From positions 599,863 through 663,862 of the forward strand of contig NZ_WTUY01000005.1 in NCBI RefSeq assembly GCF_009882945.1: a stretch of DNA of 64,000 nt, in the 5' to 3' direction. Below are positions 54,537 to 62,544 of this stretch, piece by piece. The translations under genes were made by a program, and so were the position numbers. Numbering within the stretch: the first letter of the stretch is position 1; every line of letters starts with the position of its first letter. This DNA is from Alcanivorax sp. DP30 (GTDB lineage: Bacteria > Pseudomonadota > Gammaproteobacteria > Pseudomonadales > Alcanivoracaceae). The notes beneath the pieces were generated by a model. That model saw nothing but the letters and a program-made list of their open reading frames with translations, made no database searches and had not been told where the DNA came from.

Positions 54537-54689
54537 CTATCCGTAGATTGCCCGGTCAACCAGGTATGAAGCGAGCGCAATAAAGCCTACCACCCCGGCC
54601 AGAAACAACAGAAAAAACAATGCCGGTTTGGCCGTTTTGGGCAAGGGCTCGGTGTTTCGTGGTAGTGGTGATGGTTCAGTTTTCGCCAT
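54537..54689 (-). CDS. Small single-pass membrane protein (50 aa)
   Basis: A 50-residue frame with good coding signs: ATG at 54689 with GGAG about 7 nt upstream, a Pro-rich polar N-terminus (about 1-22), one hydrophobic helix (ALFFLLFLAGVVGFIALASY) and a short charged C-terminus DRAIYG. The stop is 2 bp before the PilZ start, which argues for translational coupling. It resembles small DUF3094-type proteins, but I am unsure. Confidence 0.7.
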   Translation of the reverse strand: MAKTEPSPLPRNTEPLPKTAKPALFFLLFLAGVVGFIALASYLVDRAIYG

Positions 54690-54877
54690 CAGCGATCTCC
54701 CTGCAATAGCCTTTCCCCACAGTATCCGCTATTCGCAAGAATTTAGAAACCAGTGTGACAGTACCATGATTGGCGTTCCATGAAGCGGCAGTGAAAAGGG
54801 GCTCTGGCGCCAGGGGGGAGATATTTACAGATTGCCCTCTCGAAGCTGGCGTATGGACTCTGCGGCATGTGTAGAAC

Positions 54878-54905
54878 AAAAAAAGGGGCCCGAAGGCCCC
54901 TTTTT
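54878..54905. terminator. Terminator hairpin downstream of the TRAP permease
   Basis: GGGGCC, CGAA loop, GGCCCC flanked by A on the left and T on the right, so it works on both strands; it lies just after the permease stop. Confidence 0.88.
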
Positions 54906-54920
54906 CATACTGCGACGCTG

Positions 54921-57248
54921 TTACCCGTGCGCGATTTTCTGGAACAGATATTCGTGGAGATTATCTGACAGCAACGGCAGGTAGGACACCATCAGCAGGG
55001 CGGTCAGCATGACTGCGATAGGCAGCAGATACTTCTCGTAGCGACGGTAGAAGCTGCCACCGTGAACCTTGGCGGATTCCACTTCCTCGTCGCCCACTAC
55101 TTGCCTGGTTAACAAGTGGTTCAGGGCCACCGGTGGTGACAGATACCCGAGCTCGAAGGCCACCAGGGTGATCATCCAGAAGTGCAGTGGCGCAATGCCG
55201 TTGTCGAAGGCTATCTGGGCAATGGTTGCGTTCACCAGGATTACCGCCCCGTAGGGGTCCATGATCATGCCGATGATAACCATGGTCACTACCAGCAGCG
55301 TCATCGCAACCCAGATGTTCGGGAAGGTTTCCGGCAGCATTTCCATCATCCCGGAGCGCTCGATGATGCCGCCCACGCTCACAGACAAGGCCATCAGCAT
55401 CAGCAGAGCGCCGATGTGACCGGTGGTCTCATTGGTGGCAAAACGCAGGGAGGTTTCCAGTTTTTCGCCAACGCCGGGTTCCGGCTGGTAGTGCGGGTCC
55501 ATGTCCGGGGTCTTCACCAGATAGTGGATCACCAGGCAGGCGCCGAGAATCACGTTACGCCAGAACAGTCCCCAGAACAGGCTCTGCAGATCTTCTGCAG
55601 AGGTCCCGGTGGGGATGTTGCCGGAGCTGAGTGCTTCCTGCATACCAGCCATGTTGTAGAAGGAATAGAGGATCAGCGGTACCAACGCCAGAGTGAAAAC
55701 ATGCAGGCATTTGTTGCTCAGTTTCTCGTAGCCGAGAATGGCCAGCAGCATCACCGGAAGGATGATCGGTGCATAGATCTCGTTCAGCTCGGTGCTCAGC
55801 AGGTCGCGGAACACCACCACTACGGTACCCATGATGATGACATAGGGCAGCAGCGGGATCAGGCGCTTGAGGCTCTGGGGTACTGCTTCCGAGAACGGGG
55901 CGATACGGGCCGGTGCGGTACGGGCAAACTGGCTGTAGATGAAGAACAGCAGCAGCGACAGGCCAAAAATTTTCAGGCCGGAGGTGAAAAGTTCATCGGT
56001 GGTGACGCTGTTGTTGAGGGCGGCGATGATCACCACCAGCAGACAGGGGCGCAGTACCACACCCATGGAGCCCGACATGGCAGTGGCCGCCAGGGCGAGC
56101 TGTTTGCGTGCACCGGCACGAATCAGTTCGTTGTAGATGGTGGCACCGGCGGCGATAACGAAGATACCAGAGGCGCCAGTGTAGGCAGTGGGCACCGCAG
56201 CAACAGCAAGCACCACGAAACACATCAGTTCCGGGGACATCTTCCAGGGACGCAGTACATCAAACACCAGATGGGCCATCTTGGTCTGGCGCAGCAGCAT
56301 ACCGATCCAGATATACAGGGCCAGGCTCAGGAACAGGGTGGACAGCTCCATCATCATGCCCAGGTATACACTGATACCGTGGTAATACCCCTGGCTAACA
56401 AACTGGGCACCAGCGGTGAGACACATGAAGCTGTAGAGCGGAATGGTCAGCAGGGCCTTGCCCCAGGTGCCTCCTTCTTCCAGGTCCTTGGGCGGGCGTA
56501 CCAGCTGATACAGGGCAGCAAGCGACAGGATGATAAAGCCGCCGATCCAGAACTGGTGCAGGTAGAAATGGTTGACCTGTACGCCGTCGGCAACCGCAGA
56601 GACTTCCTCGCCACGGTAAATCCAGGCAGACGCCAGAAGCATCACGTTGGCGGCAAGCTGGCCAGTGGTAGCGACCAGGTGATCCTTGCGTGTGCGGGCA
56701 GGGCGCAGGGAAATGTGGTGACGGGTCAGTGTGGCAGTGGCCGCACAGATGATCACCAGAAGGCAGAGCAGAAGGCGCTTGTAGTTGCCCAGGGTAGTCA
56801 CGATCTTGGCCACGCCCCCTTCCACGTTACGGAAGGCGATGACCCCAGGGGTCACTTGTTCCTGGACCATCTTGTAGTCGGCCCACTTGTCGCGACAGAT
56901 CTGGCGGGACGCTTCCAGGGACTGGCGCAGGGCGCCTTCGTCCACGTCTGTGCCGAAGATGCCAGCCAGCGGGTCGTCAGCCATTTGGGCCTGCTTCTGG
57001 GCGACCGCTTTCTGCAGCTCATCGTCCAGATTGGGATCCGGGTTACAGGTTGGCTCCCCGATCAGGCCTGCTGTACGCAGCTTGAAGTAGCCCTCCCAGG
57101 TGTTTTCCCCGATCTTCAGGAGCTGGGAATGAATCACTTCCCCTGACGCAAGGAAAATGGTCAGCAGGAGGAGAATCAGGGTGGGGAGGGAAGATAGCCA
57201 TTCACCGACGGAGCGGTTGGCTACAGTCATACTAGAAGGTTTATCCAT
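54921..57248 (-). CDS. TRAP transporter fused permease (large subunit, TPAT-like)
   Basis: Polytopic membrane protein of 775 residues. A first helix (about 22-36) is followed by an extracytoplasmic stretch of about 110 residues (40-150) with two cysteines (C68, C118) and a helical QKAVAQKQAQMADD region, then helices from about residue 158 onward. The DctM-like core (about 330-770) has YTGASGIFVIAAGATIYNEL, GIIERSGMMEMLPETFPN and MIMDPYGAVILVNATIAQIAF. It looks like a DctQ-DctM fusion. It is followed upstream by binding-protein 2 and a TatT-like lipoprotein. The family moves substrates by Na+ or H+ symport with a separate binding protein. Confidence 0.85.
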   Translation of the reverse strand: MDKPSSMTVANRSVGEWLSSLPTLILLLLTIFLASGEVIHSQLLKIGENTWEGYFKLRTAGLIGEPTCNPDPNLDDELQKAVAQKQAQMADDPLAGIFGTDVDEGALRQSLEASRQICRDKWADYKMVQEQVTPGVIAFRNVEGGVAKIVTTLGNYKRLLLCLLVIICAATATLTRHHISLRPARTRKDHLVATTGQLAANVMLLASAWIYRGEEVSAVADGVQVNHFYLHQFWIGGFIILSLAALYQLVRPPKDLEEGGTWGKALLTIPLYSFMCLTAGAQFVSQGYYHGISVYLGMMMELSTLFLSLALYIWIGMLLRQTKMAHLVFDVLRPWKMSPELMCFVVLAVAAVPTAYTGASGIFVIAAGATIYNELIRAGARKQLALAATAMSGSMGVVLRPCLLVVIIAALNNSVTTDELFTSGLKIFGLSLLLFFIYSQFARTAPARIAPFSEAVPQSLKRLIPLLPYVIIMGTVVVVFRDLLSTELNEIYAPIILPVMLLAILGYEKLSNKCLHVFTLALVPLILYSFYNMAGMQEALSSGNIPTGTSAEDLQSLFWGLFWRNVILGACLVIHYLVKTPDMDPHYQPEPGVGEKLETSLRFATNETTGHIGALLMLMALSVSVGGIIERSGMMEMLPETFPNIWVAMTLLVVTMVIIGMIMDPYGAVILVNATIAQIAFDNGIAPLHFWMITLVAFELGYLSPPVALNHLLTRQVVGDEEVESAKVHGGSFYRRYEKYLLPIAVMLTALLMVSYLPLLSDNLHEYLFQKIAHG

Positions 57249-57402
57249 TGTGCACCCGGTTATTGTTATACCGACATGGTTTGGGTGGGAGAAGCATCTA
57301 ACGATGATTCAGCCCCAAGGAAAATCCCGTTTCATGGCAGTGTAAACACCTTGTCTTGCCGCCGCATTGGCAGAGAAGGCCATTGTTGAGATTGAAAGGG
57401 AA

Positions 57403-57426
57403 AACGGGGCCACTCCCGGCCCCGTT
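57403..57426 (-). terminator. Hairpin between binding-protein 2 and the permease
   Basis: AACGGGGCC, 6-nt loop, GGCCCCGTT; followed on the minus strand by TT and CCC, so termination may be partial, letting the permease be read at lower level. Confidence 0.6.
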
Positions 57427-57441
57427 CGCTAGCCCCGCTGA

Positions 57442-58455
57442 TTACTCAATGGGGTTGACACACTCTGCTCGGGAAGGCTCTTCTTTACAGCGAACCTTGC
57501 GCAGCAGGGTCATCATGTCCTTGCTGTAAACGCCATCTTTGGTCAGCTCAATTCGTGCTTCACGAAGCATTTGGTCGTACTTGAGCTTGTCGGCTTCGGG
57601 AATACGAATCCACCACTTCTTGTCGACTTCAGAGTTGGCGTTCTCGATGACCCGCATGGCGCGGTCAAACTGGCCGAGCATGTACTTGCGAGACTGCTGG
57701 GCGAAGCCATCCGGGAACTTGTCCTTGCGAATTACGACCTGGGCGGTCAGCTGGCCCAGTACATAATCGACAATGCCACCGCTGGGCTGCATGCCCTTGT
57801 AAAGCTCCAGGGCCGAGTAGGCGGCGATGGGAGCAAAGCAGATATCCACGGAACCGTTGTTGAAACGACCTGAGAAATTGGTGATGTCAGACATGACCGG
57901 GGACATGCCCACACGAGAGGCCATGCTGGCCTGAGCACTATCGTATTCGAGTACAGCAATGGACTTGCCGGACAACTCGCCCACGGTGTCGATGGTCTTG
58001 TCTTTCACGAACAGGTAGGCGGCTCCCATGGGGGCGATACCTGCCACTTCGTAGGGGCCGGATACCAGGTTCTGGTTAACGGAAGGGTTACCGCTGGCCA
58101 GAACCGTGATCACAGTGCGCATGGCGTCGTAGGAAGGAATCGCGCCAACGGAATCCAGGCTGCCAGTGTAGTTATTGAATTGACGACCACGAATGCCGGT
58201 CAGTACCGCAGCATCACACTGGCCTGCCTTCAGATCTTCTGAAGCGATTTTTTCATCAGTGTAGGGCTTGAGCTCCAAGTCCACGCCCATACCCAGAGCG
58301 GCAGTCTTGTAGTCTTTCATGATGTTGTAGATGTCGCCGTTGGCGCCAATGATATCGAACACACATAAAGTGCGTTTTTCGGCAGCCTGGGCGGGGGAAA
58401 TCGTCAATGCCAGAGCTGCGGTTGCCGCTGCACCCAATACTTTGAGATAGCGCAT
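57442..58455 (-). CDS. TRAP/TPAT-type solute-binding protein, paralog 2 (short form)
   Basis: Secreted binding protein of 337 residues, signal peptide to about residue 24 (SPAQA), then RTLCVFDIIGANGDIYNIM. It shares the family blocks with paralog 1: SEDLKAGQCDAAVLTGIRGRQFNNY, GIAPMGAAYLFVKDKTI, YSALELYKGMQPSGGIVDYVL and a C-terminal CK...EC pair. The start is ATG 58455, with AGGAG upstream; the frame is open to 58494. It is the paralog closest to the permease and TatT, and so the best candidate for the core P-protein. Confidence 0.82.
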   Translation of the reverse strand: MRYLKVLGAAATAALALTISPAQAAEKRTLCVFDIIGANGDIYNIMKDYKTAALGMGVDLELKPYTDEKIASEDLKAGQCDAAVLTGIRGRQFNNYTGSLDSVGAIPSYDAMRTVITVLASGNPSVNQNLVSGPYEVAGIAPMGAAYLFVKDKTIDTVGELSGKSIAVLEYDSAQASMASRVGMSPVMSDITNFSGRFNNGSVDICFAPIAAYSALELYKGMQPSGGIVDYVLGQLTAQVVIRKDKFPDGFAQQSRKYMLGQFDRAMRVIENANSEVDKKWWIRIPEADKLKYDQMLREARIELTKDGVYSKDMMTLLRKVRCKEEPSRAECVNPIE

Positions 58456-58543
58456 GGTGGTCTCCTGGTTACTTCCTGAAAGGTTCAAACTCAAAAATTA
58501 AAATGGAGCAAAAGCGGCCCGAGGGCCGCAAAAGAAGCCTTGC

Positions 58544-59572
58544 TTACAAAAGGTCGTTGATATCTACAGCTGGACCGGAGGTAGAAGCATCATCCCAGAA
58601 GGTGCCAATGCCACCAATGGGGGTACGCTTGCCAGTGTTTTCGGTCCACTCACGGTCGGAGATGCCTACGATGATGAAGCCGGCGATGGCATCCAGCATG
58701 GCGTAGTCCGGGTCCAGGTTCTTGTCGTTGGCGGCGTAGTCACGGATAGCCTTGCGAAGACGCTCATCATCGCCCTTGCTGAAGGCGCTCATGGCGTACA
58801 GGGCGCTGCCCAGACGGATGCCGTTGTCGAAGCCGGCCTTGGCGGATGCTTCGAGTTCGGCCCAGGCATCAGCATTCGGCGGCGCCAGCATCGGCAGCAG
58901 GTTCCATACTGCAGCGCGAACGCCACGGGGAACGCCCCACCAGGTTGCGTTATCCAGACACTTCATGTTCCGCTCAACCTTGGCGGCGATATCGCGGGGT
59001 ACACCAACGGCACCATCGGAGCTGCCGTCATTGAGCAGAGCAGTAACGCCGGAGATATTGCCGACCAGCCATACCATTTCATCGAACTCGGTCTTCAGTT
59101 TCGGGCACTCGCCCTCATCCGGTTCGCCGTAGGCTTCAAGCATGTAGTTGTAAGCGGTGTACTGACGCTGGGCGGCTACAGCAGACCAGCGCTTCTGTTC
59201 GATCCGGGCATCCTGGGCTTCGTTAACGCGGCCATCTTTCACGGCGCGCATGTAACGCAGTTCGGAATCCAGAGCGATCTGTTCAGCACAGGTGGCAGCC
59301 GTGGTGAATACCATGGTGCCGAGTTTGGCGGGATGAGAGCCGACACGTTCGAATGACATCAGCAGTGGCGTTTGCGCCTCGCCGGTGACACAGGCCATAC
59401 GAACATCGTTGTAGGTCATCATGTAGGGAAGCATTTCAGACCGGCCGAAGCTGATCAGAACGTCACCAGTGGTCTTGTAGATGACGCCACAACCCTGTAG
59501 AGCAAGAATCGCGCCCCCTATCAAGGCAAGGCGGGTTTGCCCGAGCAGTTTTTTCACGGAGAGAGAACGCAT
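58544..59572 (-). CDS. TatT-like lipoprotein (TPR-like TRAP-associated T component)
   Basis: Lipoprotein of 342 residues. A signal sequence with lipobox LQGC puts the lipidated cysteine at C28; the start is ATG 59572 with AAGGAG upstream. The mature part is mostly helical, with repeated helix pairs and VYALSA-like segments (GIRLGSALYAMSAFSKGDDERLRKAIRDYA), which resembles the TatT component that accompanies TPAT transporters in Treponema and several proteobacteria. It lies between binding-protein 2 and the divergent ubiB-like gene. The fold assignment rests on general likeness and context. It presumably anchors or docks the binding proteins in the periplasm. Confidence 0.7.
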   Translation of the reverse strand: MRSLSVKKLLGQTRLALIGGAILALQGCGVIYKTTGDVLISFGRSEMLPYMMTYNDVRMACVTGEAQTPLLMSFERVGSHPAKLGTMVFTTAATCAEQIALDSELRYMRAVKDGRVNEAQDARIEQKRWSAVAAQRQYTAYNYMLEAYGEPDEGECPKLKTEFDEMVWLVGNISGVTALLNDGSSDGAVGVPRDIAAKVERNMKCLDNATWWGVPRGVRAAVWNLLPMLAPPNADAWAELEASAKAGFDNGIRLGSALYAMSAFSKGDDERLRKAIRDYAANDKNLDPDYAMLDAIAGFIIVGISDREWTENTGKRTPIGGIGTFWDDASTSGPAVDINDLL

Positions 59573-59643
59573 TCGGTAGCTCCTTGTTATTGTTCTCAAA
59601 TTGCGCGGTCAAAGGTACGAAAGTCCGGGAATTGGCACAAGCG

Positions 59644-59676
59644 GCAATTACAAAAAAGCCTGCAAGCAATTACAAA
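59644..59676. promoter_or_regulatory. Direct repeat GCAATTACAAA upstream of tatT and ubiB genes
   Basis: Two identical 11-mers at 59644-59654 and 59666-59676, start to start 22 bp (two helix turns), in the 176-bp divergent region between the TatT-like gene and the ubiB-like gene. Tandem sites of this spacing suit a dimeric regulator. Confidence 0.45.
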
Positions 59677-59748
59677 CCATAAATTTGCTATATGATGTGT
59701 CAACGCTATGTTAAACGCCCGCACACTCACGGATAGTAAGACTTTATT

Positions 59749-61110
59749 ATGAGTAATAGCTCTGGCATCAAGGACATGAAGGCGTGGCTGGAAGGTGAAC
59801 GCAGCGGCCTGGCGCTTGCCCTGAATACGGCTCGCGGGGGTTTTCGTATCGCTGAGACACTGGGTGTAATCAGTCGTCAGGGGCTGGGCTGGCTTCTGGG
59901 TGATCGCCCGCCAGTACCGGCTTTGCTGCGTTCTACCTTCGAGTCGCTGGGAACCACTTACATCAAGCTTGGGCAGTTTATTGCCAGTTCCCCGTCCATC
60001 TTCCCTGAGGAATATGTGGAGGAATTCCAGCGTTGTCTGGACCGCACGCCTGCACTACCTTTTCATTACATCCGGCAGACCATCGAGCAGGAGCTGGGGC
60101 AGCCACTGGAGCAGCTCTACCAGTCCGTTGACCCCAAGCCATTGGCCAGTGCGTCTATTGCGCAGGTACATTCTGCCAAGCTCAAGAATGGTCAGGACGT
60201 GGTGATTAAGGTTCAGCGTCCCGGCGTGCGTAACGTTCTGCTCACCGATTTCAATTTTCTTTACCTGGCGGCGCGTATTACCGAGCGGCTGGCTCCCGGT
60301 TTGTCGAAGTCTGCCATTTCCGGTGTCATCGAAGAATTGCAGGCCGGCATGCTGGAAGAGTGTGACTTTATCAAGGAAGCCGGCAATCTGAAGGCGTTTA
60401 ATGCCTTTCTGAAAAATACCGGCAATACCTCTGCCGTGGCGCCGGAGCCGGTCATGTCCCATACCACTGGCAAGGTGCTGACCATGGAGCGCTTCTTTGG
60501 TGTGCCTCTGACGGATATGAATGTCCTTAGAAAGTATACCGATGACCCTGCCCAGACTCTGATTTCAGCCCTGAACACCTGGTTTTCCAGTCTGATGCTG
60601 TGTGATTTTTTCCATGCGGATGTGCATGCTGGCAATTTGATGTTGCTGGAGGATGGTCGGGTGGGCTTTATCGACTTCGGGATTGTCGGCCGCATTCGGC
60701 GGGAAGCCTGGGACGGTATGGCGAAATTCTTTGACGCCATTGGCCGCGGTGATATTCGCCAGATGGCTGAGGCCATGGCGATTATCGGCATGACCCGTGA
60801 AGAAGTAGATGTTGATGCCCTGACCCGTGATATCGAGCAACTGCAGGGGGCGCTGGGTCAGGTTGATCCGTCAGCCCTGATTCAGGCTGATCGCAATGAC
60901 AAGGAAGTGAATCGCCTGCTGATGGATCTGGTCAAGATCGGTGAAGGCCACGGCATTCGCTTCCCCCGCGAATTCGCCCTGTTGCTCAAGCAGTTCCTGT
61001 ACTTCGATCGCTATGTTCAGGTGCTGGCCCCGGAAATGGACATGTTCAGTGATAGCCGTCTGGATATGTTTGGCGGCGTCGATGAGCTGCCGGACGGGTT
61101 GCTGCACTAA
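59749..61110 (+). CDS. UbiB/ABC1 (AarF) atypical kinase
   Basis: Protein of 453 residues. Family features: the KxGQ motif LGTTYIKLGQFIASSPSIFP, the Ala-rich ASASIAQVHSAKL loop in place of the P-loop, VVIKVQRPGV with the invariant lysine, LEECDF, FFHADVHAGNLMLLEDG (catalytic loop) and FIDFGIVGRI (DFG). UbiB-type proteins support ubiquinone synthesis or lipid homeostasis, and the usual second membrane segment at the C-terminus is not seen here. It is on the opposite strand among the TPAT genes and divergent from the TatT-like gene. Confidence 0.9.
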   Translation: MSNSSGIKDMKAWLEGERSGLALALNTARGGFRIAETLGVISRQGLGWLLGDRPPVPALLRSTFESLGTTYIKLGQFIASSPSIFPEEYVEEFQRCLDRTPALPFHYIRQTIEQELGQPLEQLYQSVDPKPLASASIAQVHSAKLKNGQDVVIKVQRPGVRNVLLTDFNFLYLAARITERLAPGLSKSAISGVIEELQAGMLEECDFIKEAGNLKAFNAFLKNTGNTSAVAPEPVMSHTTGKVLTMERFFGVPLTDMNVLRKYTDDPAQTLISALNTWFSSLMLCDFFHADVHAGNLMLLEDGRVGFIDFGIVGRIRREAWDGMAKFFDAIGRGDIRQMAEAMAIIGMTREEVDVDALTRDIEQLQGALGQVDPSALIQADRNDKEVNRLLMDLVKIGEGHGIRFPREFALLLKQFLYFDRYVQVLAPEMDMFSDSRLDMFGGVDELPDGLLH

Positions 61111-61113
61111 TAA

Positions 61114-61148
61114 CTACAAGCTACGAGCTACGAGCTACGAGCTACAAA
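61114..61148. repeat. Heptamer tandem repeat (CTACGAG-type, 5 units)
   Basis: CTACAAG, CTACGAG x3, CTACAAA: five 7-bp units in a row directly after the ubiB-like stop codon and merging into the A stretch of the terminator. Same spacing class as the arrays at 4671 and 38151. Confidence 0.75.
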
Positions 61149-61150
61149 AA

Positions 61151-61178
61151 AACCGCGCCCATTGGGCGCGGTTTTTTT
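61151..61178. terminator. Bidirectional terminator after the ubiB-like gene
   Basis: AACCGCGCCC, ATT loop, GGGCGCGGTT and a T run; A residues on the left let it also serve the minus-strand binding-protein gene. Confidence 0.9.
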
Positions 61179-61260
61179 GTTTTCGGCTCCTGGAAGCGCG
61201 GGAACAAGTGGTTCCGGTTAGGCTGAATCTTTCTTGGCGTCGAAACGGGTAGCTCGTCAC

Positions 61261-62436
61261 TTATTCTACCGGATTGGCGCATTCCCCACGGGTTCCATCA
61301 ATCTTGCAGCGGATCTTGCGTTGCAGGGTAAGCATATCGGCGTCGTAATAGCCTTGTTCTCTCAAGGTCAGACGAGCTTCTTGCATCATTACTTCATATT
61401 CCTGCTTGTCATTGTCCGGGATCTCGATAAACCAGTGCTCAGGGACTTTCGCGGCCTCAATGTCCAGGCGTTCCTTGATCAGGTGATAGCTGTTGAAAAA
61501 CTCTTCGCGAACCAGCTGTGCCACCTCATTGGGGAACTTGTCCTTGCGGCCGATCAGTTGCATGGAAATCTGCGCCAGAGGGTAATTGATGATTCCGCCA
61601 TCCGGTTCCAGGCCCTTGTAAAGCTCCAGCACTTCATAGGCAACCAGGGGGGCAGGTAGCACATCCACCACGCCGTTATTGAACTTGTTGGGGGCTGAAA
61701 GGATGTCCGAAGCTACGGGGGTGGCACCGATCTGCGACACCATTTCTGCCTGAGTCGGGTCATAGTCGAGAACCGCAACCCGTTTACCGGACGCATTGGC
61801 AAGCGTGTTGATGGTCTTGTCGTTGACGAACACATAAGCACCGCCGGCGGGAGCAATGCCGAGAATGACGTATTCGCCACTGACCATCTTGTCGGCAGAT
61901 TTCGGACTGGCCAGTACCTGCAGCAGGATACGCATGTGCTCATCAGTCGGTAGACCGCCGACAGCATCAATCGTGCCGGTATAACGATTAAACAGGCGTC
62001 CACGCAGGCCGGTCATCAGTGCCGCATCGCAGATGCCTGCTTTAAGATCTTCGGCAATGACTGATTCGTTGGTGTATGCCTCTATATCCAATTCAACGCC
62101 GTATTCCAGCAGTCGGGTGCGCTGATCTTTTGCCGCCTGGTAAATCGGGCCTACCCGGCCAGCGACATCCCAGATGCAGATGCGACGTTTCAGCGGCTCG
62201 CCGGCACTGAACCCAGCCACTTTCTGCATGGCGTCAATCCGTTCATCCAGGCTGCGGCTTTGGTCATAAGCGATGGCACGAAGTTTTTTTACTAGTGCGG
62301 GTGTCAGGTTTACGCCTGGAGCAAAGCTTTCAAGTTCGGCCTGCTGGGCGGGCGTGAGATCTATGCTGTCCTCAGCGTGGACAAGGAATGAGCTGGCCAG
62401 CAGAGTGGCTGCGGTGAAAAATCGGAGGAAGCGCAC
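61261..62436 (-). CDS. TRAP/TPAT-type solute-binding protein, paralog 3 (long form)
   Basis: Secreted protein of 391 residues with a signal peptide to about residue 21. Unlike paralogs 1 and 2, it has a helical insertion of about 60 residues (DLTPAQQAELESFAPGVNLT and DERIDAMQKVAGFSAG) before the binding domain, which begins LKRRICIWDVAGR. The rest has the family blocks: EDLKAGICDAALMTGLRGRLFNRY, GIAPAGGAYVFVNDKT, YEVLELYKGLEPDGGIINYPL and IRCKIDGTRGEC. It follows paralog 4 with a gap of 108 bp. Confidence 0.82.
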   Translation of the reverse strand: MRFLRFFTAATLLASSFLVHAEDSIDLTPAQQAELESFAPGVNLTPALVKKLRAIAYDQSRSLDERIDAMQKVAGFSAGEPLKRRICIWDVAGRVGPIYQAAKDQRTRLLEYGVELDIEAYTNESVIAEDLKAGICDAALMTGLRGRLFNRYTGTIDAVGGLPTDEHMRILLQVLASPKSADKMVSGEYVILGIAPAGGAYVFVNDKTINTLANASGKRVAVLDYDPTQAEMVSQIGATPVASDILSAPNKFNNGVVDVLPAPLVAYEVLELYKGLEPDGGIINYPLAQISMQLIGRKDKFPNEVAQLVREEFFNSYHLIKERLDIEAAKVPEHWFIEIPDNDKQEYEVMMQEARLTLREQGYYDADMLTLQRKIRCKIDGTRGECANPVE

Positions 62437-62544
62437 GGAGACTCCAGTATTTATTGTTAGTCAGTTCATTGTGAACTGCATACTGCGGGAGTCTCTGGCT
62501 CCTGTGCCATGACCCGATGCGTCATGGTCAATATATCGTTCGGG

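Noticed and set aside
55182-57146. Open frame of 654 aa antisense to the TRAP permease
   Set aside because: Gln/His/Gly-rich shadow of the hydrophobic permease; no ribosome binding site, no family resemblance.
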